DNA of 64,000 nucleotides from Halegenticoccus soli. GTDB taxonomy: Archaea; Halobacteriota; Halobacteria; Halobacteriales; Haloferacaceae. Shown piece by piece: positions 50,891 to 60,124 of this stretch. The stretch is taken from assembly GCF_002844195.1 (NCBI RefSeq), contig NZ_PEND01000002.1, positions 372,001 through 436,000 on the forward strand, read 5' to 3'. The position numbers and the translations under genes are program-made. Under the pieces are notes generated by a model. It ran no database searches. It was not told the DNA's origin and was given only the letters and a program-made list of their open reading frames with translations. The first letter of the stretch is position 1. The number at the start of each line of letters is the position of its first letter.

Positions 50891-51946
50891 TTACTCAGCC
50901 TTGCCCGAGATGTACGCCGCGACGTCGAGCATCCGGTTCGAGAAGCCGTACTCGTTGTCGTACCACGTCAGGACCTTCGCGAGGCTCCCGCCTTCGAGCA
51001 CCCGCGTCGAGTTCAGGTCGACGTAGGAAGAGAACGGCAGCCCGACGATGTCGGTCGAGACGATCTCCTCGTCGGTGTAGCCGAGCACGCCGGCGAGTTC
51101 GTTGTCCGCCGCGTTCCGGAACGCCTCGTTGATCTCCTCCGCGCCGGGGTTCCCTTCGAGGTCGACCGTGAGGTCCGTGATGGAGCCGTTCGGGACCGGC
51201 ACGCGCATCGCCATGCCGTCGAGCTTCCCTTCGAGCTGGGGCAGGATTTCCGTCGTCGCCTGGGCGGCCCCGGTCGTCGTCGGGATGATGTTCTCGGCGG
51301 CGGCGCGGCCGCGGCGGGTCTTGCCCTTCGGGCCGTCGATGAGGTTCTGCGAGCCCGTGTAGGCGTGGACGGTCGTCAGCAGGCCGGCGTCGATGCCGAA
51401 CGCGTCGTCGAGCACCTTCGCCACCGGCGTGACGCTGTTCGTGGTGCAGGAGGCGTTCGAGACGACCTCCTCGCCCCCGTACTCCTCGTGGTTGACGCCG
51501 TAGACGATCTGCTTGACCGGCTCGTCGCCCTTCGGCGGGGCCGAGATGAGCACCTTGTCCGCGCCCCCGGCGAGGTGGGCGCTCGCGTCCTCCCGCGTCC
51601 GGAAGATGCCGGTGCACTCCAGCGCCACGTCGACGTCCAGGTCGTCCCACGGGAGCTCGGCCGGGCTCTGGACGTTGAGGAGCGGGACGGACGTGCCGCC
51701 GATCGTCAGGTGGTCGTCCTCCAGTTCGACGCCGTCGAGCCGCCCCATGACGGTGTCGTACTTCGCGAGGTACGCCATGTCCGCGGGGTCCATCACGTCG
51801 TTGATCCCGACGAGGTCGATCCGCGGGTCGTCCATGACCGCGCGGAAGACGTTCCGCCCGATGCGTCCGAAGCCGTTCAACCCGACGCGCACGACCTCCG
51901 AGTCGTCTACGTCGTCCGCCGCGTTCAGGTGCGATTTTTCACTCAT
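50891..51946 (-). CDS. gapI: Bacterial-type (class I) glyceraldehyde-3-phosphate dehydrogenase
   Basis: 351 residues with a short acidic N-terminal extension. The NAD motif is GLNGFGRIG near 22-30. The catalytic SNASCTTN is near residue 170, and WYDNEYGFSNRM is near the end. This enzyme type works in the glycolytic direction in Haloferax. The presence of both GAPDH types within five kilobases, with pgk between, gives opposing enzymes for glycolysis and gluconeogenesis. It has its own leaderless promoter. Confidence 0.95.
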   Translation of the reverse strand: MSEKSHLNAADDVDDSEVVRVGLNGFGRIGRNVFRAVMDDPRIDLVGINDVMDPADMAYLAKYDTVMGRLDGVELEDDHLTIGGTSVPLLNVQSPAELPWDDLDVDVALECTGIFRTREDASAHLAGGADKVLISAPPKGDEPVKQIVYGVNHEEYGGEEVVSNASCTTNSVTPVAKVLDDAFGIDAGLLTTVHAYTGSQNLIDGPKGKTRRGRAAAENIIPTTTGAAQATTEILPQLEGKLDGMAMRVPVPNGSITDLTVDLEGNPGAEEINEAFRNAADNELAGVLGYTDEEIVSTDIVGLPFSSYVDLNSTRVLEGGSLAKVLTWYDNEYGFSNRMLDVAAYISGKAE

Positions 51947-51970
51947 ATACGAGTTAGTAGCGGTTTGGGC

Positions 51971-51980
51971 TACTTAAACC
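51971..51980 (-). promoter_or_regulatory. TATA box of gapI
   Basis: Minus-strand GGTTTAAGTA, about 25-34 bases upstream of the ATG at 51946, fits a leaderless transcript. Confidence 0.6.
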
Positions 51981-52162
51981 TGGGTGTAACCGCTCTCCGG
52001 TCGGTTCCCTCCGGCGCTTGTCGCCGGACCGGCTTAGCGGTTTGGTGGGATTTCGGGGTAGTTCACGCGGTCCGCACTGTCGGTCCTCGGCGCCGGCGTG
52101 ACCGACGATATCGGGGAGCACACGTCAGAAAGTTTTTGGGCGAGAACGGCCTAGCGATTCCC

Positions 52163-52534
52163 ATGGATAGAGACGACCGCGACGATCCGTTCGACAACAT
52201 CTTCAACGAGATCGAACGGATGATGAACGAAATGACGGGTGGTCCCGGCGACCGGACGGGCTTCACCACCGAAACCCACGTCGACGTGTTCGACGAGGGC
52301 GACACCATCCGACTCGTCGCGGATCTCCCGGGCGTCGAAAAGGACGCCATCGAACTGAAGTGCGACGGCGAGGTGCTCACCATCAGCGCCGCCAGCGACC
52401 GCCGGGAGTACGACGAGCGCGTGCGCCTCCCGGCCCGCGTCGACGAGCACTCCGCGAGGGCGTCGTTCAACAACGGCGTCCTCGAAGTGACGTTCGAGCG
52501 CGTCGAGGACTCCGCCGCCATCGACGTCGAGTAG
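52163..52534 (+). CDS. Hsp20/alpha-crystallin small heat-shock protein
   Basis: 123 residues. The alpha-crystallin domain is complete: VDVFDEGDTIRLVADLPGVEKDAIEL, then VRLPARVDEHSARASFNNGVLEV, with the usual strands. The short N-terminus is Asp- and Met-rich. It should act as an ATP-independent holdase chaperone. An AT-rich tract (gaaagttttt, 52128-52137) lies 26-35 bases upstream. Upstream ORF sequence was rejected as antisense to gapI. Confidence 0.93.
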   Translation: MDRDDRDDPFDNIFNEIERMMNEMTGGPGDRTGFTTETHVDVFDEGDTIRLVADLPGVEKDAIELKCDGEVLTISAASDRREYDERVRLPARVDEHSARASFNNGVLEVTFERVEDSAAIDVE

Positions 52535-52553
52535 AACCGTTCTCACCCGTTCT

Positions 52554-53423
52554 CTACCGGCCGCCGAGCGATCGCTTTCGGTCGATCCCCCTGGCTTCGA
52601 GCATCCACTCGTCGAGACGTTCCCGGTAGGCCCTTCGCTCGGCCGCGTCCGGTCCCTCGAAGTCCGCGGCGTCCAACAGCGCCTCGATCGCCCGCTCCGC
52701 GCTCGACGCGAGCGCCGGATCGAGCTCGCCCCCGGCCCGCTTCGCGTCGACGAGTTCGTCGGCCAGGTCGGCGTCGCCGAGCACGGCGTCCGCGAGCGTC
52801 CGGACGTCCGCGACCACGTCGCTCCGCTCGGCGACGTAGTGTGCCGCCAGCGCCCCTCTGAGGGCGTAGAGGTACGTCTTCGCCGTCGCGTCGTCCCGCC
52901 GGCAGCGCTCGTAGTTGTGCCGCGCCATCCCCGCGTACCGCGCGGGCGCGTCGAGCGGCAGTTCCTCCCGGATCGCGTCCCTGAGCCATTCGACGCGCAC
53001 TTCGGGCGCGTCCGTCACCACGATCCCGTCGAGCACGGCTTCGAGCGCGTTGACGTTCGACTCGGCGAGCAGCGTTCCGAACGTCCGCAGTTCGTAGCTG
53101 ACGAGATCAATCTCGGCCCGATCCTCCTCGCCGACGGGATCGGCCTCGATCCTTCTGCCCTCGCCGTCCGGATCGGCTTCGGCCGGGCCCCCCTCGCCCG
53201 GCGAAACCGTCGCCGCGATCCGCTCGGCCGGCGGTTCGAGGAGCAGGTAGCGGACGCCGTCCGCGACGTGAAAGCCGCGCACGTCGACGTCGCTGTCGAC
53301 GCCCGCGAAGCCGTAGATCCGGCTGCCGGTCACCGCGTAGAACCCCGGCGATCCCTCGGTGCCGACGGCGTCGGCGACGATCCGCGCCAGCCCCTCCCGC
53401 GACCAGCCGCCGAGTTCGTCCAT
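52554..53423 (-). CDS. Predicted nucleotidyltransferase (DNA polymerase beta superfamily, YcgL-like)
   Basis: 289 residues. The signature GSRIYGFAGVDSDVDVRGF carries the G-S and D-x-D of the polymerase-beta fold, with a third acidic residue probably in EIDLVSYE. An Asp/Glu/Gly-rich insert of about 35 residues splits the domain. A helical C-terminal region (ARYAGMARHNYERCRRD) matches the COG3541 type. The substrate is unknown. The ATG at 53423 was preferred over an upstream GTG. Confidence 0.8.
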   Translation of the reverse strand: MDELGGWSREGLARIVADAVGTEGSPGFYAVTGSRIYGFAGVDSDVDVRGFHVADGVRYLLLEPPAERIAATVSPGEGGPAEADPDGEGRRIEADPVGEEDRAEIDLVSYELRTFGTLLAESNVNALEAVLDGIVVTDAPEVRVEWLRDAIREELPLDAPARYAGMARHNYERCRRDDATAKTYLYALRGALAAHYVAERSDVVADVRTLADAVLGDADLADELVDAKRAGGELDPALASSAERAIEALLDAADFEGPDAAERRAYRERLDEWMLEARGIDRKRSLGGR

Positions 53424-53468
53424 GGAACCGCTTCGGGCGACCGGCACTTAATCGACCTGCCGCCTGCC

Positions 53469-54329
53469 TCAGTCGACCTGTCGCCGGACGAGCGCCGCGA
53501 GCCGATCGTAGAAGTCGGGGTCGTACTTCGTCGCGGCGTCGACCGTCGGCCGGGCGTTCGTCTCGTTGACGACGACCCGCCCGCCCGATTCGAGGAGGTC
53601 GACGCCGAGGTACGGGACGTCGAGAACGTCCGCGGTCCGCTCGGCGAGGCGTCGGTGCCTCCGGGGCAGGTCCACGGCCGTCGCCGACGCGCCGCGGTGG
53701 ACGTTGTGCTTCCAGCGCCCCTCGACCAGCGCGTCGTCCGGCAGTCGGCGCTCCACCGCGCCGACGCACTCGCCGTCGACCACCATCGCCCGGTAGTCGC
53801 GCGCGTCGGGGAGGTACTCCTGGATCAGGTAGGACCGATCCCCCGTGGCGGGGTACTCGTGGAGCAGGTTCAGGTAGTCGACGACCCCGAGCGCCGAGTC
53901 GAGGTCGGACGCCTTCGCGACGCCGACGCCGCGGGTGGTCGAGTTCGGCTTCACGACGACGGGGAACGCCGCGTCCGACAGCGCCTCCTCGACCGCCGCG
54001 TCGCCCGCGGGGTTCGACACCATCGTGGTCTCGGGCACCGGCACCCCCGCCCGGCCGAGCGCGGCGAGCACGCCGGCCTTGTTCCGCGAGGTGAGCACCG
54101 CCTCGCGGTCGTTCACCCAGGGGATCCCGAGCAGCGCGTCGGCGACGCCGCCCTCCATCGGCCGGGGCGGGAAGACGAACCCGACGTCGAACGAGTCCGG
54201 CCACGGCTCCGCGAGGGGGACCGTCCGCTCGTCCGTCCGGAGGTGACGGACCTCGATGCCGCGCTCCGAGAGCGGGTCGCGAACGCGCTCGAACGTCTCC
54301 GCGCGCGTGGCGACCGCGAGCCTGAGCAT
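53469..54329 (-). CDS. RimK-like ATP-grasp ligase
   Basis: 286 residues. ATP-grasp elements are visible: FPVVVKPNSTTRGVGV, SYLIQEYLPDARDYRAMVVDG and the metal-binding VNETNARPTVD near the C-terminus. RimK-type enzymes add glutamate or other amino acids to proteins or cofactors such as F420. In this archaeal setting a cofactor or peptide substrate is possible, but context does not show which. It sits 46 bases upstream of the nucleotidyltransferase gene on the same strand. Confidence 0.85.
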   Translation of the reverse strand: MLRLAVATRAETFERVRDPLSERGIEVRHLRTDERTVPLAEPWPDSFDVGFVFPPRPMEGGVADALLGIPWVNDREAVLTSRNKAGVLAALGRAGVPVPETTMVSNPAGDAAVEEALSDAAFPVVVKPNSTTRGVGVAKASDLDSALGVVDYLNLLHEYPATGDRSYLIQEYLPDARDYRAMVVDGECVGAVERRLPDDALVEGRWKHNVHRGASATAVDLPRRHRRLAERTADVLDVPYLGVDLLESGGRVVVNETNARPTVDAATKYDPDFYDRLAALVRRQVD

Positions 54330-54376
54330 ACGCTATCGGGGGGGATGAGGGCCCAAAAAGGTGCGTCCGACGCCGA

Positions 54377-54907
54377 TCAGGAGACGAGCAGCTTCTCGCC
54401 CTTCTCGACCACGATGCGGCACGGCGGCGACATCTTGTTGTACGCGCGCCGGAGGGCGTCCTTGGCGACCTCGGCGTCCTCGGGGTTGCAGTAGATCGTG
54501 AAGACGGTCTCGCCCGCGCCGACGCGCGCCGCGGTGCCGACCGGCTTCCCGAACGCCTGCCGCATGCCGTCGGAGACGCGGTCCGCGCCCGCGCCGGTCG
54601 CCTGCTTGTTCTCGCGCAGGACGTGGTGGGGGAACTTCCGCAGCACCATCTTGTAGTTCTCCTGCCCGACGTGCTTCAGCATGAGCCGGTTCGCCGACAG
54701 GCGCGCGGATTCGAGCGCGCCGTGGCGGATCTGACACTCCTCCTCGACCTCGAGGCTGATGTGGACGGGGTAGTCGTCCGGCCCCGTCTGGAGATTGCCC
54801 ATGTTGTGCTGTGCGATCTTCGAGCCGGGGATCCCCGTGATGTACTCGCGTCGCGTGTACGGGGGGTTGGAGATCTCCCGGTACATGGAGGCCGGTTTGT
54901 CTGCCAT
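54377..54907 (-). CDS. rpl10e: 50S ribosomal protein L10e (uL16)
   Basis: 176 residues: [23 protein letters not shown] in pattern at the start and [21 protein letters not shown], the family signature near the peptidyl-transferase side. The C-terminal part is [18 protein letters not shown] in pattern. It binds 23S rRNA. It is not in the main ribosomal cluster, as usual in haloarchaea. A TATA-like element lies within the spacer to nucS. Confidence 0.97.
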   Translation of the reverse strand: MADKPASMYREISNPPYTRREYITGIPGSKIAQHNMGNLQTGPDDYPVHISLEVEEECQIRHGALESARLSANRLMLKHVGQENYKMVLRKFPHHVLRENKQATGAGADRVSDGMRQAFGKPVGTAARVGAGETVFTIYCNPEDAEVAKDALRRAYNKMSPPCRIVVEKGEKLLVS

Positions 54908-55004
54908 GGTTACTTGTGCGGGACAAGGCCGACGCGGCGAATAAAGCCTTCGATGCGTCCGCTGCCGCCGTGGGAGCCGGTGACGCGCCGCCGACCGGTT
55001 TCGG

Positions 55005-55781
55005 CTACTCCTCGATTCCCCCCTCGTCGTCGACGATTCGATCCGCGGCGTCGGTCGGCTGGCCCGTGTCCAGGTCGATCGCGACGAACTCCAGCCCCGA
55101 CTCGTCGAGCAGGTCCGCGGTCCGGTCGGTGATCGAAGGGGCGACGAGGATACCCCGCACCGGCGCGTCGTCCCCGACTTCCCTGCGGAGCGCGTCGACG
55201 TACCGACGGAGCTGGCTCGCGGCCGAGGGGCCGACCCGCCGCCGCTTGAGTTCGACGACGACCGGCGTGCCGTCGGCGTCCTCGCCGTAGATGTCCATCG
55301 GCCCGGCGGCGCTCGGTCGTTCGGTTTCCAGGGGTGTGAAACCCGATTCGAGCACCGACGGCGAGTCGAGGATGTGCTGTCGGAGGTCTTCCTCGCTTCC
55401 CCGGAGGTCAAGCGACCGACCGCCGGTCACGGCGAGCGCCGAGAACTGGTGGACGCGCTCGAAGTGCACGTCGAGCGTCTCGTCGGGGTTCGAACGCGTG
55501 CTCCGAACCCTGAGCGTCCCGTCGCGGACGCTCGCGCGGTGTTCGCTCCCCGGCGGCTGCCAGTTGACCGGCGTCCGCTTCTCGTCGGTGTGGACGAGCG
55601 CCGTCCCGTCGGGTTTGAGGATGACGAGTCGGTCGCCCGAGCCGAGCGTGCTCGCCGCCCGGCCGTCGTAATCGACGGTGCAGCGGCCGAACAGGGTGAT
55701 CAGCTCGCCGCGCTCGAACGCCTCCTCCAGCGCCCAGAGGACTTCTCGGTGCGTCGGCCGGTACAGTGTCGTCGCGTGCAT
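55005..55781 (-). CDS. nucS: NucS mismatch-specific endonuclease
   Basis: 258 residues. The C-terminal RecB-like nuclease domain has Asp163 (MDIYG), Glu177 and Lys179 (VVVELKRRR). The N-terminal DNA-binding domain is also recognisable ([16 protein letters not shown]). NucS/EndoMS makes double-strand cuts at mismatches and is the mismatch-repair entry point in archaea lacking MutS function. Here it is a single gene. Confidence 0.95.
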   Translation of the reverse strand: MHATTLYRPTHREVLWALEEAFERGELITLFGRCTVDYDGRAASTLGSGDRLVILKPDGTALVHTDEKRTPVNWQPPGSEHRASVRDGTLRVRSTRSNPDETLDVHFERVHQFSALAVTGGRSLDLRGSEEDLRQHILDSPSVLESGFTPLETERPSAAGPMDIYGEDADGTPVVVELKRRRVGPSAASQLRRYVDALRREVGDDAPVRGILVAPSITDRTADLLDESGLEFVAIDLDTGQPTDAADRIVDDEGGIEE

Positions 55782-56024
55782 GTCCGTGATGGGTTCGTGA
55801 CTCCTTCGAGCCCGGCGGACAAAAGCGGCGCGTCGTCGGTCGCCGACGCGTCGGTTTCCCCCTCCGCGGGCGGCGATTTAACCGGCGCTTTTCGACCGGC
55901 TAGTCATCGCCCGCGAGGCGATCGTTTCGCCCCTTTATCGCATCGTGTCCGATGTTCATCCATTTCGAGCGACGTGACGTTTAATCGACTAATAATGAAA
56001 CTACCACTTCGACAGACTAGTTGC

Positions 56025-57743
56025 ATGATTGACCGATTGACGGTCCTCGTTTCGGACCCCGACGCGCGCGTGATCGAAGCCGAGACGGGAACCTGGGTCG
56101 TCTCCGGCGTTCGGACCGGCGCGCTCGAATCGCTGATCCGGCGCGCCGAGTCGGTCGCGGCGGTGCGGCGTCGCGTCGGGTCCGCGACCGAGGACGCCGC
56201 GCTGGTACACGTCTCGGACGACCGCCGGACGGTGCGGGCGTACCGCACCGTCGTCGGCAGCCGCCGGCTCTACTTCCTCCGGGGGTCCGACGGCGGCGCG
56301 GTCGTCACGGACCACTTCAGGACCGCGCTCGCGCGGCTCGACGCCGGCGACCGGACCGTCCCCCGGTCGGCGCTCGCGGATCACCTCCTCTTCAGAGCGC
56401 CGATTCCCCCGTCGACGTTCGTCTCCGAGATCGGTTGCGTGCCGCAGGGCGAGTGGCTGACCTGGGACCTCGACGCGGACGAGCGCGCGCTCACCGCGGT
56501 CGATCGCCTCTCCCCCGGACCGCCGCTCCGCCCGAAAGCGGCGATCGACCGCCTCGACGGGCTGCTCGCCGACGCGCTCCGCTTCGACGACGATCGACCC
56601 GCGTCGAATCTCTACTCGGGCGGCGTCGACTCGACGCTGGTCCAGTCGTACCTCGGCGATTCGGTCCCCATGCTGAACGTGGGGATCGACTCGCCGGAGT
56701 ACGCCTTCGAGGTCGAGTACGCCCGCGAAGGGGGAGCGCGGTTCGACGCCGAGTTCAGACAGGAGATCCTCGACGAGCGCGAGGTTCTGGAGCGCCTGGA
56801 GTCGAGTGTCGACGCCCTCGGATCGCCCGCGTTCCCGCTCATGACGCCGCTCATCGACGCGGCGTTCGCGCGGGGGAACGACCGGCGGTACATGATGGCG
56901 ATCAACGCCGACACGCTCTGCGGCGACGCGGGGACGAAGGGCGCGCGGGTCGCGTCGTGGCTGGCCCCTGTCCTGCTGTCGCCGCTCGGCGCCCTCGCCG
57001 GACGGACGGCCCCGTCCGGGATCGGCTCCCGGATCCGCCGGCTCCGGTCGATCGCGCGCCGACAGCGGTACGACCCCTCCGACCCGCGATCGTTCCCCCA
57101 GCAGTTCGTCGCCTACACGAAGCCGGCGCTCGTCGCCGACGTTCTCGGCGAGGACGTCGTGAAGGCGCGGTGTCGCGCGCAGGTTCGGCACGTCCGCGAC
57201 CGACTCGACTTCGCGCCCGCCGGCTCCCGGTTCGAGCGGCAGATCGAGGCGGCGCACCTGCTCTCCATGTACGCCCACCGCATCGGCTGCCGGTGGCGTC
57301 AGCTCGCGGCCTCTCACGGGAACGCGCTCGAGACGCCGTTCGAGACGCGAAGCGTGGCCGAGTGCGTCCTCTCGGTGCCCGCGTCGCGGCGGTACGTCGA
57401 GGGACCGCCCCGCGCCCGGCGGCTGCGCACGAAGCACCTCCTCAAGCGGCTTCTCGCCCGACGCCTCCCGTCGTATCCGACGACGCAGCCGAAGGGCGCG
57501 GGGGTGCTCCCGTTCGAGCGGTACTTCGAGGAGGGCGCCCTCACCGGGGTTTTCGACCGGTACGACGTCCCCGAGTTCGTCCCCGACGAGCTGCGCGAGG
57601 CGGCGATCGAAGACAGCGGCAGGCAGGCGTGGAACCTCGTCACGTACGCCGTCTGGCGCGACCGAGTCCTCCGCGATCCGGCGCTCGAACCCGCGCCATC
57701 GCCGATCCGACTGGAGTGGCGGGCGGCCCCCCGAGTCAGCTAG
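56025..57743 (+). CDS. Asparagine-synthase-like protein lacking the glutaminase nucleophile
   Basis: 572 residues. The ATP pyrophosphatase loop SGGVDSTL is near residue 198, inside an AsnB-type synthetase domain. The N-terminal part looks like the Ntn-glutaminase fold, but residue 2 is Ile instead of the catalytic Cys, so it cannot use glutamine in the usual way. The TATA-like tract at 55979-55988 lies about 40 bases before ATG 56025; an in-frame ATG at 55995 is too close to it. The product is unknown; ammonia-dependent amidation or another adenylation is possible. Confidence 0.82.
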   Translation: MIDRLTVLVSDPDARVIEAETGTWVVSGVRTGALESLIRRAESVAAVRRRVGSATEDAALVHVSDDRRTVRAYRTVVGSRRLYFLRGSDGGAVVTDHFRTALARLDAGDRTVPRSALADHLLFRAPIPPSTFVSEIGCVPQGEWLTWDLDADERALTAVDRLSPGPPLRPKAAIDRLDGLLADALRFDDDRPASNLYSGGVDSTLVQSYLGDSVPMLNVGIDSPEYAFEVEYAREGGARFDAEFRQEILDEREVLERLESSVDALGSPAFPLMTPLIDAAFARGNDRRYMMAINADTLCGDAGTKGARVASWLAPVLLSPLGALAGRTAPSGIGSRIRRLRSIARRQRYDPSDPRSFPQQFVAYTKPALVADVLGEDVVKARCRAQVRHVRDRLDFAPAGSRFERQIEAAHLLSMYAHRIGCRWRQLAASHGNALETPFETRSVAECVLSVPASRRYVEGPPRARRLRTKHLLKRLLARRLPSYPTTQPKGAGVLPFERYFEEGALTGVFDRYDVPEFVPDELREAAIEDSGRQAWNLVTYAVWRDRVLRDPALEPAPSPIRLEWRAAPRVS

Positions 57744-57827
57744 CCCGGCCGCGTCCCGTTCCGCCCTATCGGGCACAACACTTTCCCCCCGCGAGGGCGA
57801 ACACTTCCCCCACAGCGATCCAGAGCC

Positions 57828-58487
57828 ATGAGCGACACATTCACCACGAAAGCGAAGGAGAACGTGACGAAGTTGGCGCAGGAGACCGCGAGGGAATCCG
57901 CGAAGGAACTGATCAAGGAGGCGGTCCGCGAGGCGAACGAGGAGTCATCCTCGGGGTCGAGCCGTCGCGTCCCCGGCCTGCTGCTGCTCGGCGTCGGGGC
58001 CGGGATCGGCTACCTCCTCGCCGGTCGCCGGTTCGCGGCCGCCGCGCCCGACGACTCGACGGCCGGGGAGTCCGCGAAGGAGATCACCGTCGAAGCGCCG
58101 GACGAATCCGACGAGGGAACGGGCGGCGGTTCGTCCGGTCCCGGCCCGCTCCGACTCCTGCTCCTGCTCGGGGGCGTCGCGGTCGGCAGCTACCTCGTTC
58201 GGAAAAAGCGCGGCTCGAAGCCAGACGAGCTGAGCGACCTGGCCGACGACGTGGTCTCCGACGTCGAGGAGGTCGCGCCGTCCGGGGTCGAGGAGGACGG
58301 CGAAGCGTCGTCCGGCGGGACCGACGAGGAAGCGGACCGCCCGGCCGACATCGAGGAGCTGGGCGAGACTGACGAGGCCGCCGCGATCGGGTCGGACTCC
58401 ACGGAGGTCGGTGCGTCGGACGAGGCCGAAGCGTCGGAGGAGGACGGCTCGGACTCGGACGACGCCGACGAAGAGGAGTCGGACTGA
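57828..58487 (+). CDS. Two-helix membrane protein with acidic tail
   Basis: 219 residues. A helical amphipathic N-terminus (ENVTKLAQETARESAKELIKEAV) precedes one short hydrophobic helix (VPGLLLLGVGAGIGYLL). A second follows at about 105-120 (PLRLLLLLGGVAVGSYLV), each closed by Arg/Lys. The last 80 residues are almost entirely Asp, Glu, Ser and Ala. No family is recognised. The inside-outside layout cannot be decided, though positive residues after each helix suggest a hairpin. Confidence 0.7.
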   Translation: MSDTFTTKAKENVTKLAQETARESAKELIKEAVREANEESSSGSSRRVPGLLLLGVGAGIGYLLAGRRFAAAAPDDSTAGESAKEITVEAPDESDEGTGGGSSGPGPLRLLLLLGGVAVGSYLVRKKRGSKPDELSDLADDVVSDVEEVAPSGVEEDGEASSGGTDEEADRPADIEELGETDEAAAIGSDSTEVGASDEAEASEEDGSDSDDADEEESD

Positions 58488-58606
58488 ACCCGCGGCCGGC
58501 GACCGTAAACGCGGACGCCGCGGTACCGTCGCCGGCTCGGACTCCTCTTTCCGTCGCCGCCTGCGACCCCCGCTCTCTCCCGTCTCCGCCGTCCGAGCGG
58601 CGGCTC

Positions 58607-59176
58607 CGCGCGACCGCCGCCTCGTTCGTCTTCGACACGGCTCCGACCGGGTACACGCCCCGCCTGCTCGAACTCCCCGCGGTGGCGAGCGCGACGATGG
58701 ACGCGACGCTCGCCGTCCGGCGACAGGTCCGGCGGATCGCCGATTCCACCCGCCGCGTGATGTTCGGTCCGGCCTACTACGCGGTCGGATCGCGCGCGGA
58801 ACCGGACGCGAACGACGACCTCGTCGAGCTGAAATCGCGGATGGAGCGCGTGAAGGAGATCGTCCGGGATCCCGACCGAACCGAGTTCCGCGTCGTGCTG
58901 CTGCCCGAAGCGATGGCGATACGCGAGACGCGGCGGTTCGTCGATCGACTCCGCGCGTTCGACGTTCCGGTGCGAACGCTCCTGGTGAACGGGGTGCTGG
59001 AGGACGCCGACGACCGCTGCGATCGCTGCCGCGCTCGTCGGGCGCGGCACGAGCAGCGCCTCGACGAGATCCGTCGGCGGTTCCCGGGCCTCGACGTTCA
59101 GCGCCTCCCCGCGCTCGACGGCGAGGCCCGCGGGACCGAGTCGCTCGCGACCATCGCCGATCGACTTCGGATCTGA
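58607..59176 (+). pseudogene. ArsA/Get3 ATPase remnant, N-terminal half missing
   Basis: The frame gives FVFDTAPTGYTPRLLELP, the switch-II motif of ArsA/Get3 (normally DTAPTGHTLRLL), and runs to the normal C-terminus. It includes FRVVLLPEAMAIRETRRF and the CDRC pair that corresponds to the Get3 zinc CxxC. Everything before, including the P-loop KGGVGKTT and switch I, is absent; upstream sequence to 58488 shows no match in any frame I checked. The GTG at 58682 starts a 164-residue ORF. Intact ArsA-family proteins run about 310-400 residues, so this is probably a decaying gene. Confidence 0.75.
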
Positions 59177-59262
59177 GCGACCGTCGCAGTTCTTCGTGGC
59201 GCTCGACGCCCCCTGACCCGTGGCCATTACACCTATTGAAACCGCCGGCGAAACTCTCGGAC

Positions 59263-59691
59263 ATGGATTACGACACCTTCATCGGCGAAGTGCAGAACCG
59301 CGCACAGCTCCCCTCGCGCGAAGACGCGGTCCGGGTGACCCGGATCACCCTCGAAACCCTCAGCAAGCGCCTGGAACCGGGCGAGGCGGACGATCTCGCC
59401 GCGCAGCTCCCCGAAGAGATCGGCCGCCACCTGAGCAAGGTCGACTCGGTCGAGGGCTTCTCCTGGGACGACTTCGTCGACCGCGTGGTCGAGGAAGGAG
59501 GGTACGACTCCCGGGACGAACGAGGCGACGCGGTACACCACGCCAGAGTCGTGATCGACGTGGTCGACGACGCCGCCTCGCAGGGCGAGATGACCGACGT
59601 TCGCGCTCAGCTCCCCCAGGAGTTCGAAGAGCTGTTCGCGCTGGCCGATCAGGAAGAAAAGCCCGTCGAGGAGGAACAGCGCCCCGAGTAG
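59263..59691 (+). CDS. DUF2267 family protein
   Basis: 142 residues, two copies of the helical DUF2267 unit. The first starts MDYDTFIGEVQNRAQLPSRE in pattern and includes TLETLSKRLEPGEADDLAAQLP. The second runs DRVVEEGGYDS...DVRAQLPQEFEELF. These proteins are helical and poorly understood. The ATG at 59263 matches the family start, although the frame stays open much further upstream. Confidence 0.88.
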   Translation: MDYDTFIGEVQNRAQLPSREDAVRVTRITLETLSKRLEPGEADDLAAQLPEEIGRHLSKVDSVEGFSWDDFVDRVVEEGGYDSRDERGDAVHHARVVIDVVDDAASQGEMTDVRAQLPQEFEELFALADQEEKPVEEEQRPE

Positions 59692-59863
59692 CCGGCGCGT
59701 CGCCGTCCCGGCGTTCGTCGGACGGCTCCCCGACGCCCCGTTTTCGGCCACCGGTTCCGAGACCAAAGCGGCGCGGCCGCTGTCGCGAACCGACGCTCCC
59801 CTGCTCGGAGTCCGTTAAAATGCGAAACCGTTTCGTTGCGCCGTTACTCGCCGGAGATCCGAC

Positions 59864-60058
59864 TTACAGCCGCTGGAGGTTCGTCGCGCGCGGGCCCTTC
59901 GGAGCCTGCTCGATGTCGAATTCGACCTCCTGACCCTCTTCGAGATCCGGGCCGCCGATGTCCTCCATGTGGAAGAATACGTCGTCGTCCGCGTCCTCTG
60001 TCGAGATAAAACCGTAGCCGCCGGTGTCGTTGAAGAAATCAACGGTTCCTTTTGCCAT
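59864..60058 (-). CDS. cspA: Cold-shock domain protein (CspA family)
   Basis: 64 residues, one cold-shock domain. The RNP-1-like motif GGYGFIS and RNP-2-like VFFHME are present, and the end is PKGPRATNLQRL. It binds single-stranded nucleic acid and acts as an RNA chaperone. Haloarchaea carry several such genes. It has a 66-base spacer from the GvpH-like gene downstream-most end, in the same direction. Confidence 0.95.
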   Translation of the reverse strand: MAKGTVDFFNDTGGYGFISTEDADDDVFFHMEDIGGPDLEEGQEVEFDIEQAPKGPRATNLQRL

Positions 60059-60124
60059 TGCTTCTGACGGGAGACGCCGAACACTAATAACGCTTCCGCG
60101 AGACGAGGTACCACGGACTTCGGC

